From assembly GCF_036370855.1 (NCBI RefSeq), contig NC_088132.1:61728841-61792840 (forward strand): DNA of 64,000 bases. Reading direction: 5' to 3'. This DNA is from Dromaius novaehollandiae (Eukaryota > Chordata > Aves > Casuariiformes > Dromaiidae). The notes under the pieces were generated by a model. It ran no database searches, was not told where the DNA came from, and was given only the letters and a program-made list of their open reading frames with translations. Shown one piece after another: positions 39,401 to 52,064 of this stretch; within the stretch, counting starts at the first letter, position 1, and each line of letters opens with the position of its first letter. Both the position numbers and the translations under genes were made by a program.

Positions 39401-39795
39401 CATGGATGACTAGGATGAAGATTAAACCAAGTCTTCAAGTTGCTTCTTGATGGGTACTTTTAAGTAGTATTTCAGCTTTATTGTGGTGGTGGTCCTTTGA
39501 TATCTACTGCTGCCATAAATGCATGGTGCCCTGTCTCACTGTTTCTACTAACTGCTCCCTGGGCTTTGTGAAGCTTTTAAGACTTGAGCCTATTAACGGT
39601 ACAGTGCTTGCCTAGAAAGTTCACAAGCTCCATAAGGAAAAGGAAACCCATACGTCACTGATATTAGAAGTGTTACAAAGTGCAACAGTGCAAAATGCTG
39701 CAAATATTTGTAGAAAATAGTTCTATTTAAGCCTTCTGTTTTTCTTCTCTTCAGATTCTTGCCATACAGAGTTTTCAGAAGCACCTTTTCTTTCA
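36487..39795. other. Gene-free stretch
   Basis: No recognisable gene. It includes a 22-base tandem duplication at 38117-38160. A weak old-repeat word, GGCTGATTTTCAAGGGCTGATGG, lies at about 38689-38711. Confidence 0.5.
38117..38160 (+). repeat. 22-base tandem duplication
   Basis: TCCTATTTCAATGGCGCAG plus ATT is followed directly by TCCTATTTCATTGACGTAG plus ATC. The two units differ at four or so positions. Confidence 0.8.
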
Positions 39796-39799
39796 TTAT

Positions 39800-39866
39800 G
39801 AGTAATTACTATTTGTGAAGCGCTTGGAGACCTCAAATTAAAGTGTAAATTACTCTTGTTATTTTA
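39800..39866 (+). mobile_element. CR1/L3-like 3' tail fragment
   Basis: TTTGTGAAGCGCTTGGAGACC followed by TCAAATTAAAGTGTAAATTA and CTCTTGTTATT resembles the common amniote tail 'GTAAAGCGCTTTGAGATCCTCAGATGAAAGGTGCTATA..AGTATTATTATT'. I associate this tail with L3/CR1-type elements and their SINEs. The family assignment is from memory. Confidence 0.4.
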
Positions 39867-42800
39867 TGCAAATTGTAAAAGAGTAATACTGTTCTTCCCT
39901 TTACAAATGTCATCTATAGATGATTGTAGAGCAGGGCAAATACTTCAAACCATTTTCCATGAATATGCATTCATGTTTTAGGCAAACTTGATTTATCAAT
40001 GTTCTTCCCCTTTCGTGTTTGTTTTCCATTAGAATTTGAAATGAATAAGTGAAATGCATGACCACAGATTAATAGTAAAGCATCTTCTTGGAAAGCAGAT
40101 TTTCAATTTTTATGTATCAGCATTCATGTCAGAAATGTGGAGAGAAGCCTGTGTGACTTATATCTCTAGCCAGCATCATTTAAATTTCAAAAATTCTCCT
40201 GTATATAATAAATATATAAATTGATCTTGGTCATTAGAGACCACAGTTAGAACAGTCTAAAGATCTAGATAGAGAAATTAAATATAGTTTATTTATAGGC
40301 TAGGAATAGCGTTTAATAATGTTTCCATTTAGAAACAAACTATTATAAAATTGCCCTCTATAAATAACATATAGTAAATATGTTTCTATAGGCCTGGAGC
40401 TACCCCTAAAAAGCAACTGGATATGCTCTAGCTGAGGGGCAAAAATGGCTTTAGCTGCTCTAGGCTGGGTACTGGGACTGGAAGGATAGTACTTGATACA
40501 ATACTTGAGTACATTACATGTAGTGTCTGTACTACTCCAGTGCTGTACCTAGGCTGTGTAGAGGAGGGACTTGTCAGATCTGTCATCCCTCCCTGATGCT
40601 CATCAGCCCTGGGCATTGCAGTCTCTTACTGTGGCTGTTCATTCAGCAGCTGCAGTGCCAGCAATAGGCATGCTGAATGCAAAGGTCCAACACCAGTACA
40701 TGATTTTTGGGAGTCAATATGATTTCATGTGATGAAGTTTCTGCTTTTTCTTGTATTTCTTTAACAAAAATAAACAGGTAAATATCCCCTTTAAGCTATG
40801 CTTATGCTATTAAGATTGCAGAGAGATTTGGCCAAAGCTTCTAGAACTTCACTCTTAAGACTGCATGTACAGCTTAGCCTGGCACTTTGTACATGCTAGT
40901 TCATTTAACTTCAGCTTCCTGCTCACAGTTTTTCCTCATTGGGCCTCCTGTCTCAGCAAATGTAGTGGGCTTGCTTTGAAGCCAAATGCATAACATAGCA
41001 GAGGATCATCCTGTTTCCTTTCAGATGTGCAAGCAACTTTATCCCAAGTAAGAAATTGAATGAAATGGTTTTCTATAGGTACACTGAAAGCAATGCAAAC
41101 ATGTGTGGTTAGCTTAGTGAGAAAAGACTCCTAAATGACTCAAAATGAGATGTTTTACTTTGAAAGCCTGTTAAAATCCAAACTGTTTCTGCAGCATATG
41201 TTCTAATTACAGGCACAGGCTGCTACTTTAGCCTCAAAAGGGATGGGTTGCACATCTGTAGTAAATTTACAATATCTGGATATTCAGGATTGCTTTGAGT
41301 TTGTCATACACTTATTTTAATATTACATTTTCCACTGTAATTCATGGTGTCAAATCCTTAACAAAATGTTGTTTTTAAAAGGCAGATTTGTTAACATGAC
41401 AATCCCCAGACAAATATTAAGCCCAGAAAATAAATCTATCACTAAAGGCTATCCTAGCCCCATTCTGTATTCTCTCCTCAGTGGCTGATTATTTTCCTTG
41501 GGAGAATAAGGAAGCCACTGATGTGTAATGAAAGATACAGCTTCATTGTTTTATCTTTGAAAATACATACTTAGCCGTAAGGGGCCTTTTGTACCCAAGG
41601 ATTTTCTGTTCCTAAGAAGTTCAGCTGTGATGGTATGATTACTCAGCTGTAATACCATGTGTGGTTGTGAAATACCTTCTGAGATATCAATCAGAAGGTA
41701 AAAGGCCAAGTGGCTTGTTGTTACCTCAAACGCCAGAGATCCTATGAAAGCTCTGTTCCTTGCAGAAAGTGGCCACACTGGCTTTGTGTGTTGTTGGGTT
41801 TACAGTAGGAAGCAAACTCCCTGCTATGCTAAAACTATGCAGGCTTGCTTGAAAAGACACTCAGCTAGTACAGATTTCTCTCCAGGTAAGAGCAGAAGAA
41901 TACACCTATTTAAATATATCTTAGCTGGAAAAATGTATGCTCTTTACATCTGGAAGGAAGCACGTTGCTTCTTTGAGTTTGTCGTAGCTAGGGCAGCTGC
42001 TTACTAGAAGCTACAGCTGATGCTGAGTCACAGATAAGAGTGAAAAAGCAATACTTTCCCCAGCAAAACTCCCCATTTGTGCTGTCTTGCCTCCATGACG
42101 AGAAAAATATGACCCCCATAATTCTTCACTGTTTAGGTACTTTATTTTTATTGCCATAGTGCTGGGTCCCAAAATCATGGCCTCACACATGGCCTCTGGA
42201 ATAATGTGGGAACATACAGTTGAGTTGTATCAACCCTTTCAAAGGTAATTGTATAGAGGGACTGGCTAGGGATAACTGGAATAACTGGGAAGTTCTCAAG
42301 TTATTGCACTTGTGCTTCCTGGTGATTATACACTACGTAGCTCCTTAAGACTTCGTAGAGAAGTTGTCAACACATGGACTGCTTGATGTCTTGGTTATTT
42401 TAATATACATTCCTTAAAGAGACATCATAAACCAAAAAATGATTATGTAAAAGTGAGGTAAGAGTAATATCAGCTATTGTGCCTAGCCTTTAGCTCATTT
42501 GACAATTTTTGTAGCTTCAAAACTGTTTTCTCTCTTTTTCTTTTTAGTGTTTCTTTCATGCTACCAAAATGTGATACCAACACTGCAAGCTGCAACACAG
42601 CTGGTTATGCAGAAGAAGCAGAAGCAGTGTTCAGGAGGTGGCACTGGGCTGACCAAGGGCAGCACAGCAGAAAGGAGACTTTCAGCCCCAGTTCTTAACA
42701 AGCATTTCCATGGAAATGCGTTTTTCAGATTCGTAGCTGTACTAATATGCACCATTACATGCATTTTGGAAATCCAACTGTTACGCTGTAAATCACACAT

Positions 42801-42950
42801 TTATTATCAGTCCCAAGGCCCCAGGGAACTCAAAATGATGGGTAGAAGGAATACTCTTGTCTGTTAGTTTTATGCAGGGGACACCTGTCCTACCTGGTCT
42901 TGTTCAGTTCATCTCAGCTTAACTCCCTTTTCCTCTGTCACCCTCTCTTC
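39867..42950. other. Gene-free, AT-rich stretch
   Basis: No recognisable gene. About 40010-40400 is strongly AT-rich, with ordinary-looking complex sequence and no repeat that I recognise. A pyrimidine-rich acceptor-like tract ends at about 42547, with open frames after it. The nearest donor is weak and the peptides are unknown to me. Confidence 0.5.
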
Positions 42951-42954
42951 TGTA

Positions 42955-43045
42955 GTTAGGCACTGTGCTTTTCAGGGCAGAGGTCTCATTTGCTGTGTAT
43001 CTATGCCGTGTGATAATGAGTAGTAGGGCCTTTACAGGAATTTGA
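42955..43045 (+). repeat. Weak old-repeat fragment
   Basis: TTCAGGGCAGAGGTCTCATT, then TGCTGTGTATCTATGCCGTG and TAATGAGTAGTAGGGCC, follow the order of the amniote word string 'GGGCAGGGACTGTCTTT..TGTGTTTGTACAGTGCCTAGCACAATGGGGCC'. The match is short and diverged. Confidence 0.3.
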
Positions 43046-44263
43046 ACCAAAGAAATATTTTATTTAAAATCCACAGTTTCCACCATGCAGCACCACTTTC
43101 TTATCTCTGCATGCCATGTTTTTGCCTTTGAGACCCTAGATATCATACATGTTTTGCAAGGTATTTTACTGGTAAATTTATTCTATATTCAGCTTGGTTT
43201 ATGCCATCTTTTTCAGACATCTTTTATTTCCTGGGTTAGTGTAGTAGTGTCAAATCTTGTTCACTCTAGGTTATAAACACTTATATGAAATGAATTCTTT
43301 TATTTCTACAACATGTCAACTAGCAGCAAACTTGATTTTGCTGAGTTTGCAGATGGCATGTGGACCTAATTTTGTGGCTGTAAATCAAAAACACTTTTAA
43401 CGGAAGATTCTTGTTCACCAGACTGAGTTTGTAGGAAAGCATCAGATTATGGATGTTTGTTATTTTGTAAAAATAGCTTTAGCAAAAATGATTTTTATTT
43501 TATCTGAAATACCTTTTAAATACTTTTATATAGAACATAAGGAATCTGGCCTTTTGTCTTCTACACAGATAAGCATCCAGACAGACAGCACAAATGCATA
43601 AATACCACTTCTTTGGAAACCAAGCTTTAAAAAAAATACAGTCTTCTAGTTTAGAATGTTTTCTTCTGAAATTTAAGCATCACATGTCATAAATTTTCTG
43701 AAAATAGAAAGCTTCAAACATTTCAAATATTTGTTTCTGAGAAAATTTGCTAGAGCACCTTTGGGGATTTTGATTTTCCTTCTCCAATTCTGAATTCTAA
43801 AGAATTTATACATCTCAAATCATCCTGGTATGGTACAGATTTTCCCTAAGCTACTGGCAGTAGAAGCCACAGAGTTTCTCTTTTGTGGTAATTCTTTTAC
43901 TGCCTTTAATACCAGCTTTCTAAGTTGGTTTTGTTAGCAGATGATATGATTTGGAATAGTATGTTGTAAATGCGTTAATTCACTTAACCTTAGTTTTCTT
44001 CCTGTAGCTTAACTGATTGTCATACATTTAATCTTGGATCACTGCTAAGGGCATTTTGCTCAAGCTAGCCCGTGATGAATGACCACCTAGTCACAACGTC
44101 AGCACTGCCCACGGGAGAACTCCCCTTCAACTAGCAGCTTGACGTGCTTTCTTCGTGAAGAGCTTTTAACAGTTTGTTGCTATTGTGCAGTGGAAGAGAA
44201 CAGCTTTTTCTTCTTATTTAGAGTACTGCTGTGGTATCGTGATTTTGTAGTTTTAAGATCTTG

Positions 44264-44352
44264 AGATCAAGCCCACTGAAATCCCAATGGATTACCAATG
44301 GGCTTTTGATCTGGCTTTAATCCTTTCAGTTGATGCAAACTTTCTGATTTAT
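44264..44352. repeat. Ancient amniote interspersed repeat fragment
   Basis: GATCAAGCCCACTGAAATCCC then AATGGATTACCAATGGGCTTTTGATCTGG is a near-palindromic unit matching the '..AGCCCACTGAAATCAATGGGA..CCATTGACTTCAATGGGCTTTGGATCAGG' core of the old sauropsid repeat. This is one of the clearest copies in the window. Confidence 0.5.
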
Positions 44353-45420
44353 TTAATTAATGCTGTTTTGCATCCCTACTGCTTTTTATCCTTTGGATAT
44401 TGCTGCCTTCTTCGTAGGCTAAGATTACGTTATATGTTGAGACCAGATCTTTGTCTGTCCTGCTATTTTTACTGAGCTTTCACTCAGTCCTAAGGAAGCA
44501 TGTCCTGCTGGCTCGTTATATTTGGATTGTTCCCATGGTCCAGATTTACTGGATTTTATTTTAAAGTGCCTCAGGTTGCTCATTTGTTTGGTAATGTACA
44601 TTGAGTCATCTCCTGTTCTGAGTAAAAAAAAAAAAAAAAAAAAAAAGACTTTAATATTTTTCAACAATTTTATAATCTTGTTTCACTGTTCTCAGCATTT
44701 CTGGATATCAGTTTTAATGAAGCTTCTCCCAAACCTGCAATTGTGCAGTCCCTGTTCTGTCCCTTCCTCTGAAGGAACCCAAAATAAAGACAGCCGTTAT
44801 TATCCATTCCAAGCAGGAATGAGAAATAATTTGCAAATTACTTGCTACAGTTGAACTATTTGTAGCAGCAGGGAGAGAAGGAGGCAGTGTTCACATAAAC
44901 TACTTCAAGGCCTTAAGGTAATATTCAAACTATTTGCACTTTGCAACTACAAATTTCCATTTGTTAATTGGTAGAAGTACTTGGGAAGTACCAGGAATCC
45001 CAGCCACCTTTGATCTATGAGAATTTGAATAGCTAAGACCTCTCTAGGATGCTGGGACTCTAATCACGACCTGAAATTCAGTTCCAGCCCGAGGAACTTG
45101 TGCTATGGTTTCATCACATTTCCAGTGCTTTGGGGGGTTATACTGATTTGCTCTTAAGATGGTGGCAAGCATATCTGTCTGTGTTGTAAATAAGCATTTG
45201 CGAATAACTAAGCCAAGATGATGTTCAGTATTAGCATTCTTTTCTATTTCAATTTTTATTTTAAATAGGACAAACCCCACAGACAATAGCTAGTCAAACA
45301 CACCATGCTTTAAAAAGCTGAATGGAAGATGCTGCTATTTAAGACCCCACAAATTTGCAGTGTGTGGGGATAGCTGTGCCTCGGACAAGCCCTGATGATC
45401 AGTCACTTGCTGAATATATC
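44353..45420. other. Gene-free stretch with a long poly-A
   Basis: No recognisable gene. A 23-base A run (44624-44646) is listed separately. Confidence 0.5.
44624..44646 (+). repeat. Poly-A run (23 A)
   Basis: This is the longest pure A run in the window. A retroposed transcript ending here on the plus strand is possible, but the 300 bases upstream match nothing I recognise and no polyadenylation signal sits close before it. Confidence 0.9.
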
Positions 45421-45424
45421 TTGT

Positions 45425-45492
45425 ACAGTTTCAAAGCACTTTGCGATCCTTTGTGATAAGTGTTATTACATAAGGGCAAATATACCTCAGAG
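45425..45492 (+). mobile_element. CR1/L3-like 3' tail fragment
   Basis: AAAGCACTTTGCGATCCTTTG at about 45434-45454 followed by TGATAAGTGTTATTACATAAG and GGCAAATATA fits the amniote tail 'AAAGCACTTTGAGATCCTTTGATGGAAAGTGCTATATAAGTGCAAAT' closely. I associate this tail with L3/CR1-type LINEs or the SINEs that share their tail. Confidence 0.5.
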
Positions 45493-48400
45493 GTTTATGG
45501 CAGAAACGCTGGCTGTGCTCCAATTTACAGTGCTGTTGGCAGACTTCACTGCAGCTCTGTTCTGCTGACAGCAGAAAAATCCAGCCGCTAAAAGCATGTC
45601 AGAGTCAAAAAGCACTCAGCTAATTTATGTTCCTTCCGGTAGATAGCTACTAAGAAAGAAATTTAATGACTAAATCCCTTCCATGCAGATGCAGTGGCTG
45701 CTGAACTGGCCTCTTTTTACCTGCCTCAGGCAGGGCTGATGTGTGAAACAAGGCAAAGAGCAGATAATCTGTATGATTTTCTTGTCTGCGAGGGCCAATG
45801 AACTAAACAAACAATCTTCTCTTTTCTCTTTTCTTTGGACATACAGTTGGAACCCTTCCTGAAGATCAAATGACACATCCCATATTTTACACTTAACTTG
45901 GTAAAGAAGTGATTGCAGAATTTTTTAGCTGGGAGAACTGAGCGAGCAGTCATGGACTCAGCTATTAAAACTGGCGTGAAAATGCTCCTGGGGATTCGCT
46001 ACTTAGGAAGCCTGACTAGAGTTTTATAGCCCTTGCCACAGAAACTGGCCGTAAGAGCCTCTGTGTTTTCAAGGGCTCTGGAGGCGGTGTGCTAAATTGA
46101 TTTGGATTGACAAACGCATATAAAATGAAGAGGTTCCATCTGAAAAATCTATGCAATTAGGTTTGCGCTTTAGGCATCAAAGTTAAATGTAATGATATCC
46201 AGGAATTCCCGTAAATGAAATTAATATTCTTTCAGTTTTGTAAGTTCCTTGCTAACATTACCACGTTACAAATATTAAAAATTCTTTTAAACTGAGTCGC
46301 ACAGCCATTAGTTCATGAGAACTGTTGAGGAAGAAGTGGTTCCCTTTGCCAGGACAGCCACTACTGTTCCGTGGCTAAACTTCCAGCCTTGTTTTCATTA
46401 TAAATTAATTATAGAAACTCCCAGCCCAATTAGCTATTTTTTACGTGAGCCAGTAAGGGCATTGAGATCAAGAATGCCTGCCTCAATCACAGTCATACCT
46501 GAAGATGTCAAATGAAAGCACTTTACAAATCTGTGGTAAGGTATAGCTTCTACCCCAGACAGCACAGAGAAGAGAAGAATTATTATAACAGAAGACAGAG
46601 ATAACTGAGCAAAGCCCTGGTGACACTGAGGAAGAAGATGCTTTCTCAGGTGGCCCCAATCTTAAATACGGTGTTCAGAGCTGTCACTATCCATACGAAG
46701 GAAGGTTAGCATGCTCGCTCGCTCAGTTGCTTTCTCTACAGCTTGCATGCAGTATCAGAAAGCCAGCTAGAGTGCTCTGGGAAGGCTGAATGTGGAAGAA
46801 ACACTGTCCTCAGGTCACTCACCAAGTCTGAAAGGAGCAGAAACAAGAAACAATCCTCTCATTTACCTGAGAGCCCAACCAGTGCACCACCTTACTCTTT
46901 TTCTGGTACATGTGCATCTTTGCTCTCCTCTCAGGGAAACTGATTTTGGCACAACTATCTCCAAATATTTTTGTAATCTGCTAAAATGCAAATCTTTATC
47001 TGTTATTTAAAAATCCATGTTCAGAAATTTTAACTGTAATAAAATGCATAGCTCAGTTCTGGAGTTATATATAGAAAATCACTGATTTGGGTGTTGTGTG
47101 TCCAGTACTGTCAGCCACAGACAGTTGGATTTCTTTCCTAAACTCCTGCTGTCCTCTAATAGAGGTTTCTGACATTATACTAATGGGGTGTAGAACAAGA
47201 TGCTCAAAACCCATTAGTCCTAAGGTGGCTTAGTCCCCAGAGCTTAGTCAGTAAGCACTAGGAACTTCAGATGTATGCCTTACATGGATGCAGTATTAGA
47301 TAGAAATAATTACGGTGTCACATGACAGAATTACGTTATGGATATATTTGTTATATACTTAGGGAGTGAATGCTAATGATAATTAGCACAGCCTCTGACC
47401 AGCCTGAGCTATTCTAACAAACAACAGTGTGTGTTTCTACCGGCATTTAAATGCCTGGTCATTGAAAATGTTGACAACCTCCCCCACCCCTCCCGCTGAT
47501 CACCCCCATCTGTGGGGGAGAACCATGGTACCTCCATTGCGAAAGGCTGTGCTTTTAACATTGCAGAGGCCAGGAAGGATTGAGCCTTAGCCAATGCCTG
47601 TGGAGCCCTTTGAGCTTTTGCAGGTGTCATTTCCCTTCCTCATGCTCTCTCTGCAGAGACGGCGTGGATGGCTTGAAGCGCGGGGTGGCTGCGGGGCCCA
47701 GGCTTGCTGCCAGGATTTGAGAGCCTCCCATCCCTTGTGCCTCCCACCATTCAGTCTCTTCAGCTGCATAGGCCCTTTAATCATTGCCGAGCTTCTTTCA
47801 AGCTTCTCTATTTCTTCTTACTCATAAAAGTTGAGATTTAACTTTAAAAGTCTCATAATATATTCATTCTTTGACAGAACTGTCAGTTCCAAGTCCTTGA
47901 TAGCCGCCGGCTCCTGCTGCTCCCAGCAGCCCGGGAGCCCTGCAGTCTCGGAAGTCTCCTTCCCTGCTGGAGATCTGAGTTTTCCAGCCTTTCCCTCTAG
48001 CAGCAGCTGCTCTGGTTCTCATCCTGGGGAGGTGGATAACGTTTCACCAAAACCTGAAGCTTTACTAAACTTTTGCTTCTCCCTAGAATATTTTAATTGA
48101 CACATTTTGTAATCTTTTTCCAGCTTTGCTGCTTTTATAAGCCCTGCCACAGAAACGAGCCCAAAATGGACAGGTCATTTCCAGGGCTTTGTAAGTAGCT
48201 GCTGTAACTACTGTTTGCATTTAAAGAGGCTTGTGTTTGGTCTCCTTTGATCTGATAGATATCAAAAGTATTGCAAAATACTTCTGGTCAATGCTTAGGA
48301 AGAGACGAAATAGTAAGAGAAGAAAGTGCAGAACAGAGACCTCATCAGAGGATTGGTCATATATGAAGAAATACAAGCACAGAGATTTCATTAGACACTA

Positions 48401-48750
48401 AGTGATTCCATAGGTGAATTCACATTCAATATTCACCATGCAAATCAGATTATTTCTAGAAGGGGTCCAATGAAAAGCCCAAATATTTCCTGGGCTGTTG
48501 GAGGAGGTATATTTCTAGTTCTGGGATCAAATGTTTTTCAGAATTTTCAAATTATTTATAAAGAAACAGAGCAGAAGTTAAAAGTGGAAAATATAACCTT
48601 TCCCTTGATATGACTCAGTGAGCTGGGAATTGCACACATAAGGTCAGACTCACTGAAACATTTAAAAGGTACATATGCATATGCAGGAGTCATTATAGCC
48701 ACTTTAAGATTGAATGGACTCTATGATTCATCAGCAAAGCATGCCCTGAC
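45493..48750. other. Gene-free stretch with C-rich and GC-raised patches
   Basis: No recognisable gene. A C-rich G-quadruplex-like motif lies at 47481-47507. GC is raised at about 47630-47720 and 47900-47960 with a few CpGs, but neither patch reaches CpG-island density. Confidence 0.5.
47481..47507 (-). other. G-quadruplex-like motif (minus strand)
   Basis: The plus strand shows C5-A-C4-T-C3, then eight bases, then C5. The minus strand therefore has four G runs with loops of 8, 1 and 1 bases. One loop is slightly longer than the usual limit of 7, so this is a near-match. A short hairpin, CCCCCA-TCTG-TGGGGG, overlaps its right end. Confidence 0.5.
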
Positions 48751-48754
48751 TGTT

Positions 48755-49055
48755 GCTATTCAGGGTAAGGTGCCTAAGTTTAAAAAAGAAACGTTTAGAG
48801 AGTTCAAAACTGGTTGAAAGCAGTCACATGATGCTGTCAGTCTGATACTCAATGTAGGAAGCTATGTTCATTTTTTTGCGGGTATCTAAATTTCTGAAGA
48901 CATGGATATGTACTGTAGGATCTAGGTATCACAGAACCGACGAACAAAGGATCGAGAATAGAGTCAGAGCTAGGCACCTCTGTATTTTCAAAAACCCTAG
49001 CACATTCCCCATTATTTTGATATCTAAATGTCTATGAAAACATGGCTTAAGACTC
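48755..49055. repeat. Old 'GGCACCTAA' type repeat fragment, longer copy
   Basis: AAGGTGCCTAAGTTTAAAAAAG at about 48767-48788, GGTATCTAAATTTCTGAAGAC at about 48881-48901, GAGCTAGGCACCTCTGTATTTTC at about 48967-48989 and GATATCTAAATGTCTATGAAAAC at about 49019-49041 are repeated variants of the same word. They are typical of an old sauropsid repeat made of 'TAGGCACCTAAATAC-TTTGAAAAT' units. The 83-residue minus-strand frame across the right half is a shadow of it. Confidence 0.4.
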
Positions 49056-52006
49056 CACACTGGAAAATGGACAGCTGAGAACAGGTCTGTAGATGGTGAC
49101 TGAGATTTGCCATGTTGTTTAGCATCGTCCTGTTGATGGGAGACAAAACTGTTATTTATGTCTGTAACAGGGAAAGGCATTTGTAAATAGGGTTTGGATC
49201 ATCCATCTTGCACACTTGTTACTGCTAATGACTTCACTGATGCAGCCTTCCTGAAAGGGACGGTTTTTTAGAGGAAAAAAATATAAACAGTGACCATTTT
49301 AGCCCTAATGAGCTGAAACCAAAGGATGTTACCTAAGATATTAAGATGATACACATTTAGAAATCAGGTGCTGATGATTCCTCAGGTGTCTGAAAATCAG
49401 AATGCTTCATGGAAAAAAAAAAAATCTTGTAATGTTTACAAAGTTGCAAGCCTTGCTTACTATTTCTTGTTTTGAGCAAGATTTGCAGTATCTACTAAGG
49501 CCTATTTCAAGCCCTCCTTGAATTTCCTGAGGTTGTTGCAGCAACTTTAGCCTACTTTGCTTCTCCATAATGAATGCTCTTGGGTGTCCTTCTGCAGCCT
49601 GAGCTTGGAGGCAGTTCTTGCTGTTTATGTTTTGATTCTTCTATTTTGCAGTACACTTCTGGTCAAAGGAGACATAACTTATTCAACGACTGTGTGCTGG
49701 CAGAAGGTGTGTGGCTAAAAGATGGGAACATGGCAGTACTAATTATTTATGGCATAAGAAGAGCTCAGACAGTGCCGATATGGGTTTCAGAGCATCATCC
49801 CTGCGTTGTGGATCACTGCTAGAGGCACAGCTTTCGGGGGAGCTGATTATGGGGTGCATATGTATACCAAAGACGCAAATATATAAAAGGATGGCAATGC
49901 AGGGATTTGTGTGCAGTTCTCTGAGAAGGCAAGTAGGTGGGGTTTCATATCTGTTCCTGGGGAGCAGTACAGGGATGTGCCTGTGGACCTTACCGCAGTA
50001 AGAGCAGCTTAGGAGGCTCTTTGGTAATGTTGGAGGATGCTGGAACTGGAACAGTGATATGGATGTGCTATCCGGGAGACTGTCCATGCAGACTACGTGA
50101 TGCAACCTCATTTGCAGAGTCTGGAAGGGTGTGGAAATTTGACTGTTCTGAGCTAGACTTCTGACAACCACAAATACTTCTAGTGGTGACAGCGTCATTT
50201 CTACCAAGGGACTCATCTACACTGACAGAACAAGCTGTGTCAGTTGCATTAGACAAAGGTCAGAAATTGAAATGATTTCACAAATTCATAGCTAAGGAGC
50301 ACTGAATTTGCAGAAGGCCTTTAAAAGGCAGAAGAAAATATCTTCTCTGACAAATGTAAGGTTTGCATTTATTAAAAAGAGAGAGACCTAATGACTATCC
50401 ACAAGCCTAATCTGTGGGTGTCAAAAAGACATATCCATAAAGCAGTGTCACTGCAGTGCATTCAACATTCACAAATGCAAATGAAGATGCGAGCAGCATG
50501 TGAAATTGCTGCATTTGCTCACACCATGAGTGACTGCACATGTGTGGGGTCAATGCTCCACACAGACTCAGCCTTTACACTCTGGAAAACTTGCAGTGCA
50601 AGTTAATTACAATATAAAATCTGTATTAACCACTTCATTTTCTGTGGTAGCTATTGCAGGAAGTTTATCGCCTACAGTGAACTGAGAGGAAAAAAAAGAT
50701 GCTTTTGTGATCTCATTCAGAATCCCTTATTAATGGCAAACACTGCATTATTGCAAGGCATAATTTTCTGTTTATCCGTGAGTATAACGTGGATATACTG
50801 CAACAGACCTGGTAATCATTCTTCAGATAGTCTGATCTCTTTTCACCACTTATCTCCTGTCTTCAATTACTAGTTCAGACACTGTGAAAGCTTCTGCTAA
50901 CTGACTCTTTAAAGGTTCCTGCATTAACCGAAGAATGGAGTGCCACAACAATCTCGGGATGGGTATCAGGGAGATTAAAATGCTGTCTAATTTGCCAATC
51001 ACTATTAATAGGTTTATTGAGTACAAACTGTACCTTTCAGAATTTCACCCAGCATTGATTTCTCAAACAATGAGAAAGCTATTTAAAGTCTTTAATCAGC
51101 CATGCTCTTTCTCCAGGAACAGAGAGATGTCTATGCTGTTGTTTATTCTGAATGACTGGAAATACTAAATACTGATGCAGAACTGATCTTCCTTTTTTTA
51201 TTATTACTTGTGACTAGTGGAAACTTTGTATATTCTTTTTTAATGGTACAAAGCAGGGCAGACAGAGGGAGAAATGACTACTTAGTCCTAGCATAGCATA
51301 GCAAATTCTCCCTGGGTCCAAAAGCCAGAAGGCAGTGATTGCTACCGTAGAGAGCTGAGGGAAGGAGAGCTCTGAGAGTGGTTTTCAGATGAGAAATATC
51401 TCCCTGGGAGTCCTCGTGCTTTGTGCTGAGACAGGGGCTGAGCATGCGGCTAGGTCCTGATGTCTGCCGGAGCTGGCTTTGCTGCTTTGCTTCCTGCCAC
51501 GAGGAACGAGGATTAACTGGTGGCTCGTGCATCAGCAGGGTCCTGGTCCTGATCTAGCTCTAGCGTGGGCACTGCGCTTGAACTGTTACATAGCCCTAGT
51601 CTCAGCATATAGGAGGTGCACATGCAAGGGGAGAAAAATACCTGGGCCAGGCTAGCCTCTCTGAGCGACGCATTTTTCTCTGCTGCTTAGCTTCTGGACT
51701 ATTGAACTAATTCTGGAAGATGTTCGTTAACAGGCCAAAGGGAAGTCAGACACATAGCTTTATAACGAATATAATGTGTGACATGGTTATCGTGAGCACA
51801 GAGAGAAAATGTCAGACTAGATGCACTTGCTGTGATTTTAGTGGGACTATGTAAGAAATAGCTCAGATTTGAGGTTCTTTTGCTAGCTATTGCCTTCAAA
51901 CAATTTATACTATATTTAGGCCCAGCTATGTGCTATGTCAGGGAACAAGTGAGTCACAAAAAGTGATGGACATCTTAGCTACTTTCCTGTGGAAGTGCCC
52001 CCTTAC
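49056..52006. other. Gene-free stretch
   Basis: No recognisable gene. The longest frame here (157 codons, minus strand, 49743-50216) has no domain I recognise and is overlapped by equally open plus-strand frames, so I treat it as chance. GC is raised at about 51400-51540. Confidence 0.5.
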
Positions 52007-52064
52007 CTGATGGTTCCCTTTTGGTTGCGAGTTACCAGTAACTCTGGATTCCCCTCACATGTCA
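52007..52064 (-). other. Candidate exon, minus strand
   Basis: On the minus strand a 58-base segment follows TTCTTTTATGTCTCTAG and ends with CAG before GTAAGG, both good splice-like signals. One frame is open, beginning at the third base with Thr-Cys-Glu-Gly-Asn-Pro-Glu-Leu-Leu. The other frames stop at once. I do not recognise the peptide. Chance remains likely. Confidence 0.2.

Noticed and set aside
42499..42867. 122-codon frame after a strong pyrimidine tract
   Set aside because: The acceptor tract is good, but the donor is weak, two frames are open, and the peptide shows no domain.
44300..44646. Retroposed pseudogene ending in the 23-A run
   Set aside because: Upstream sequence matches no gene I know, lacks a close AATAAA and shows no clear target-site duplication.
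49743..50216. 157-codon minus-strand open frame
   Set aside because: Three plus-strand frames are open over the same bases, the composition is ordinary, and no protein family is recognisable.
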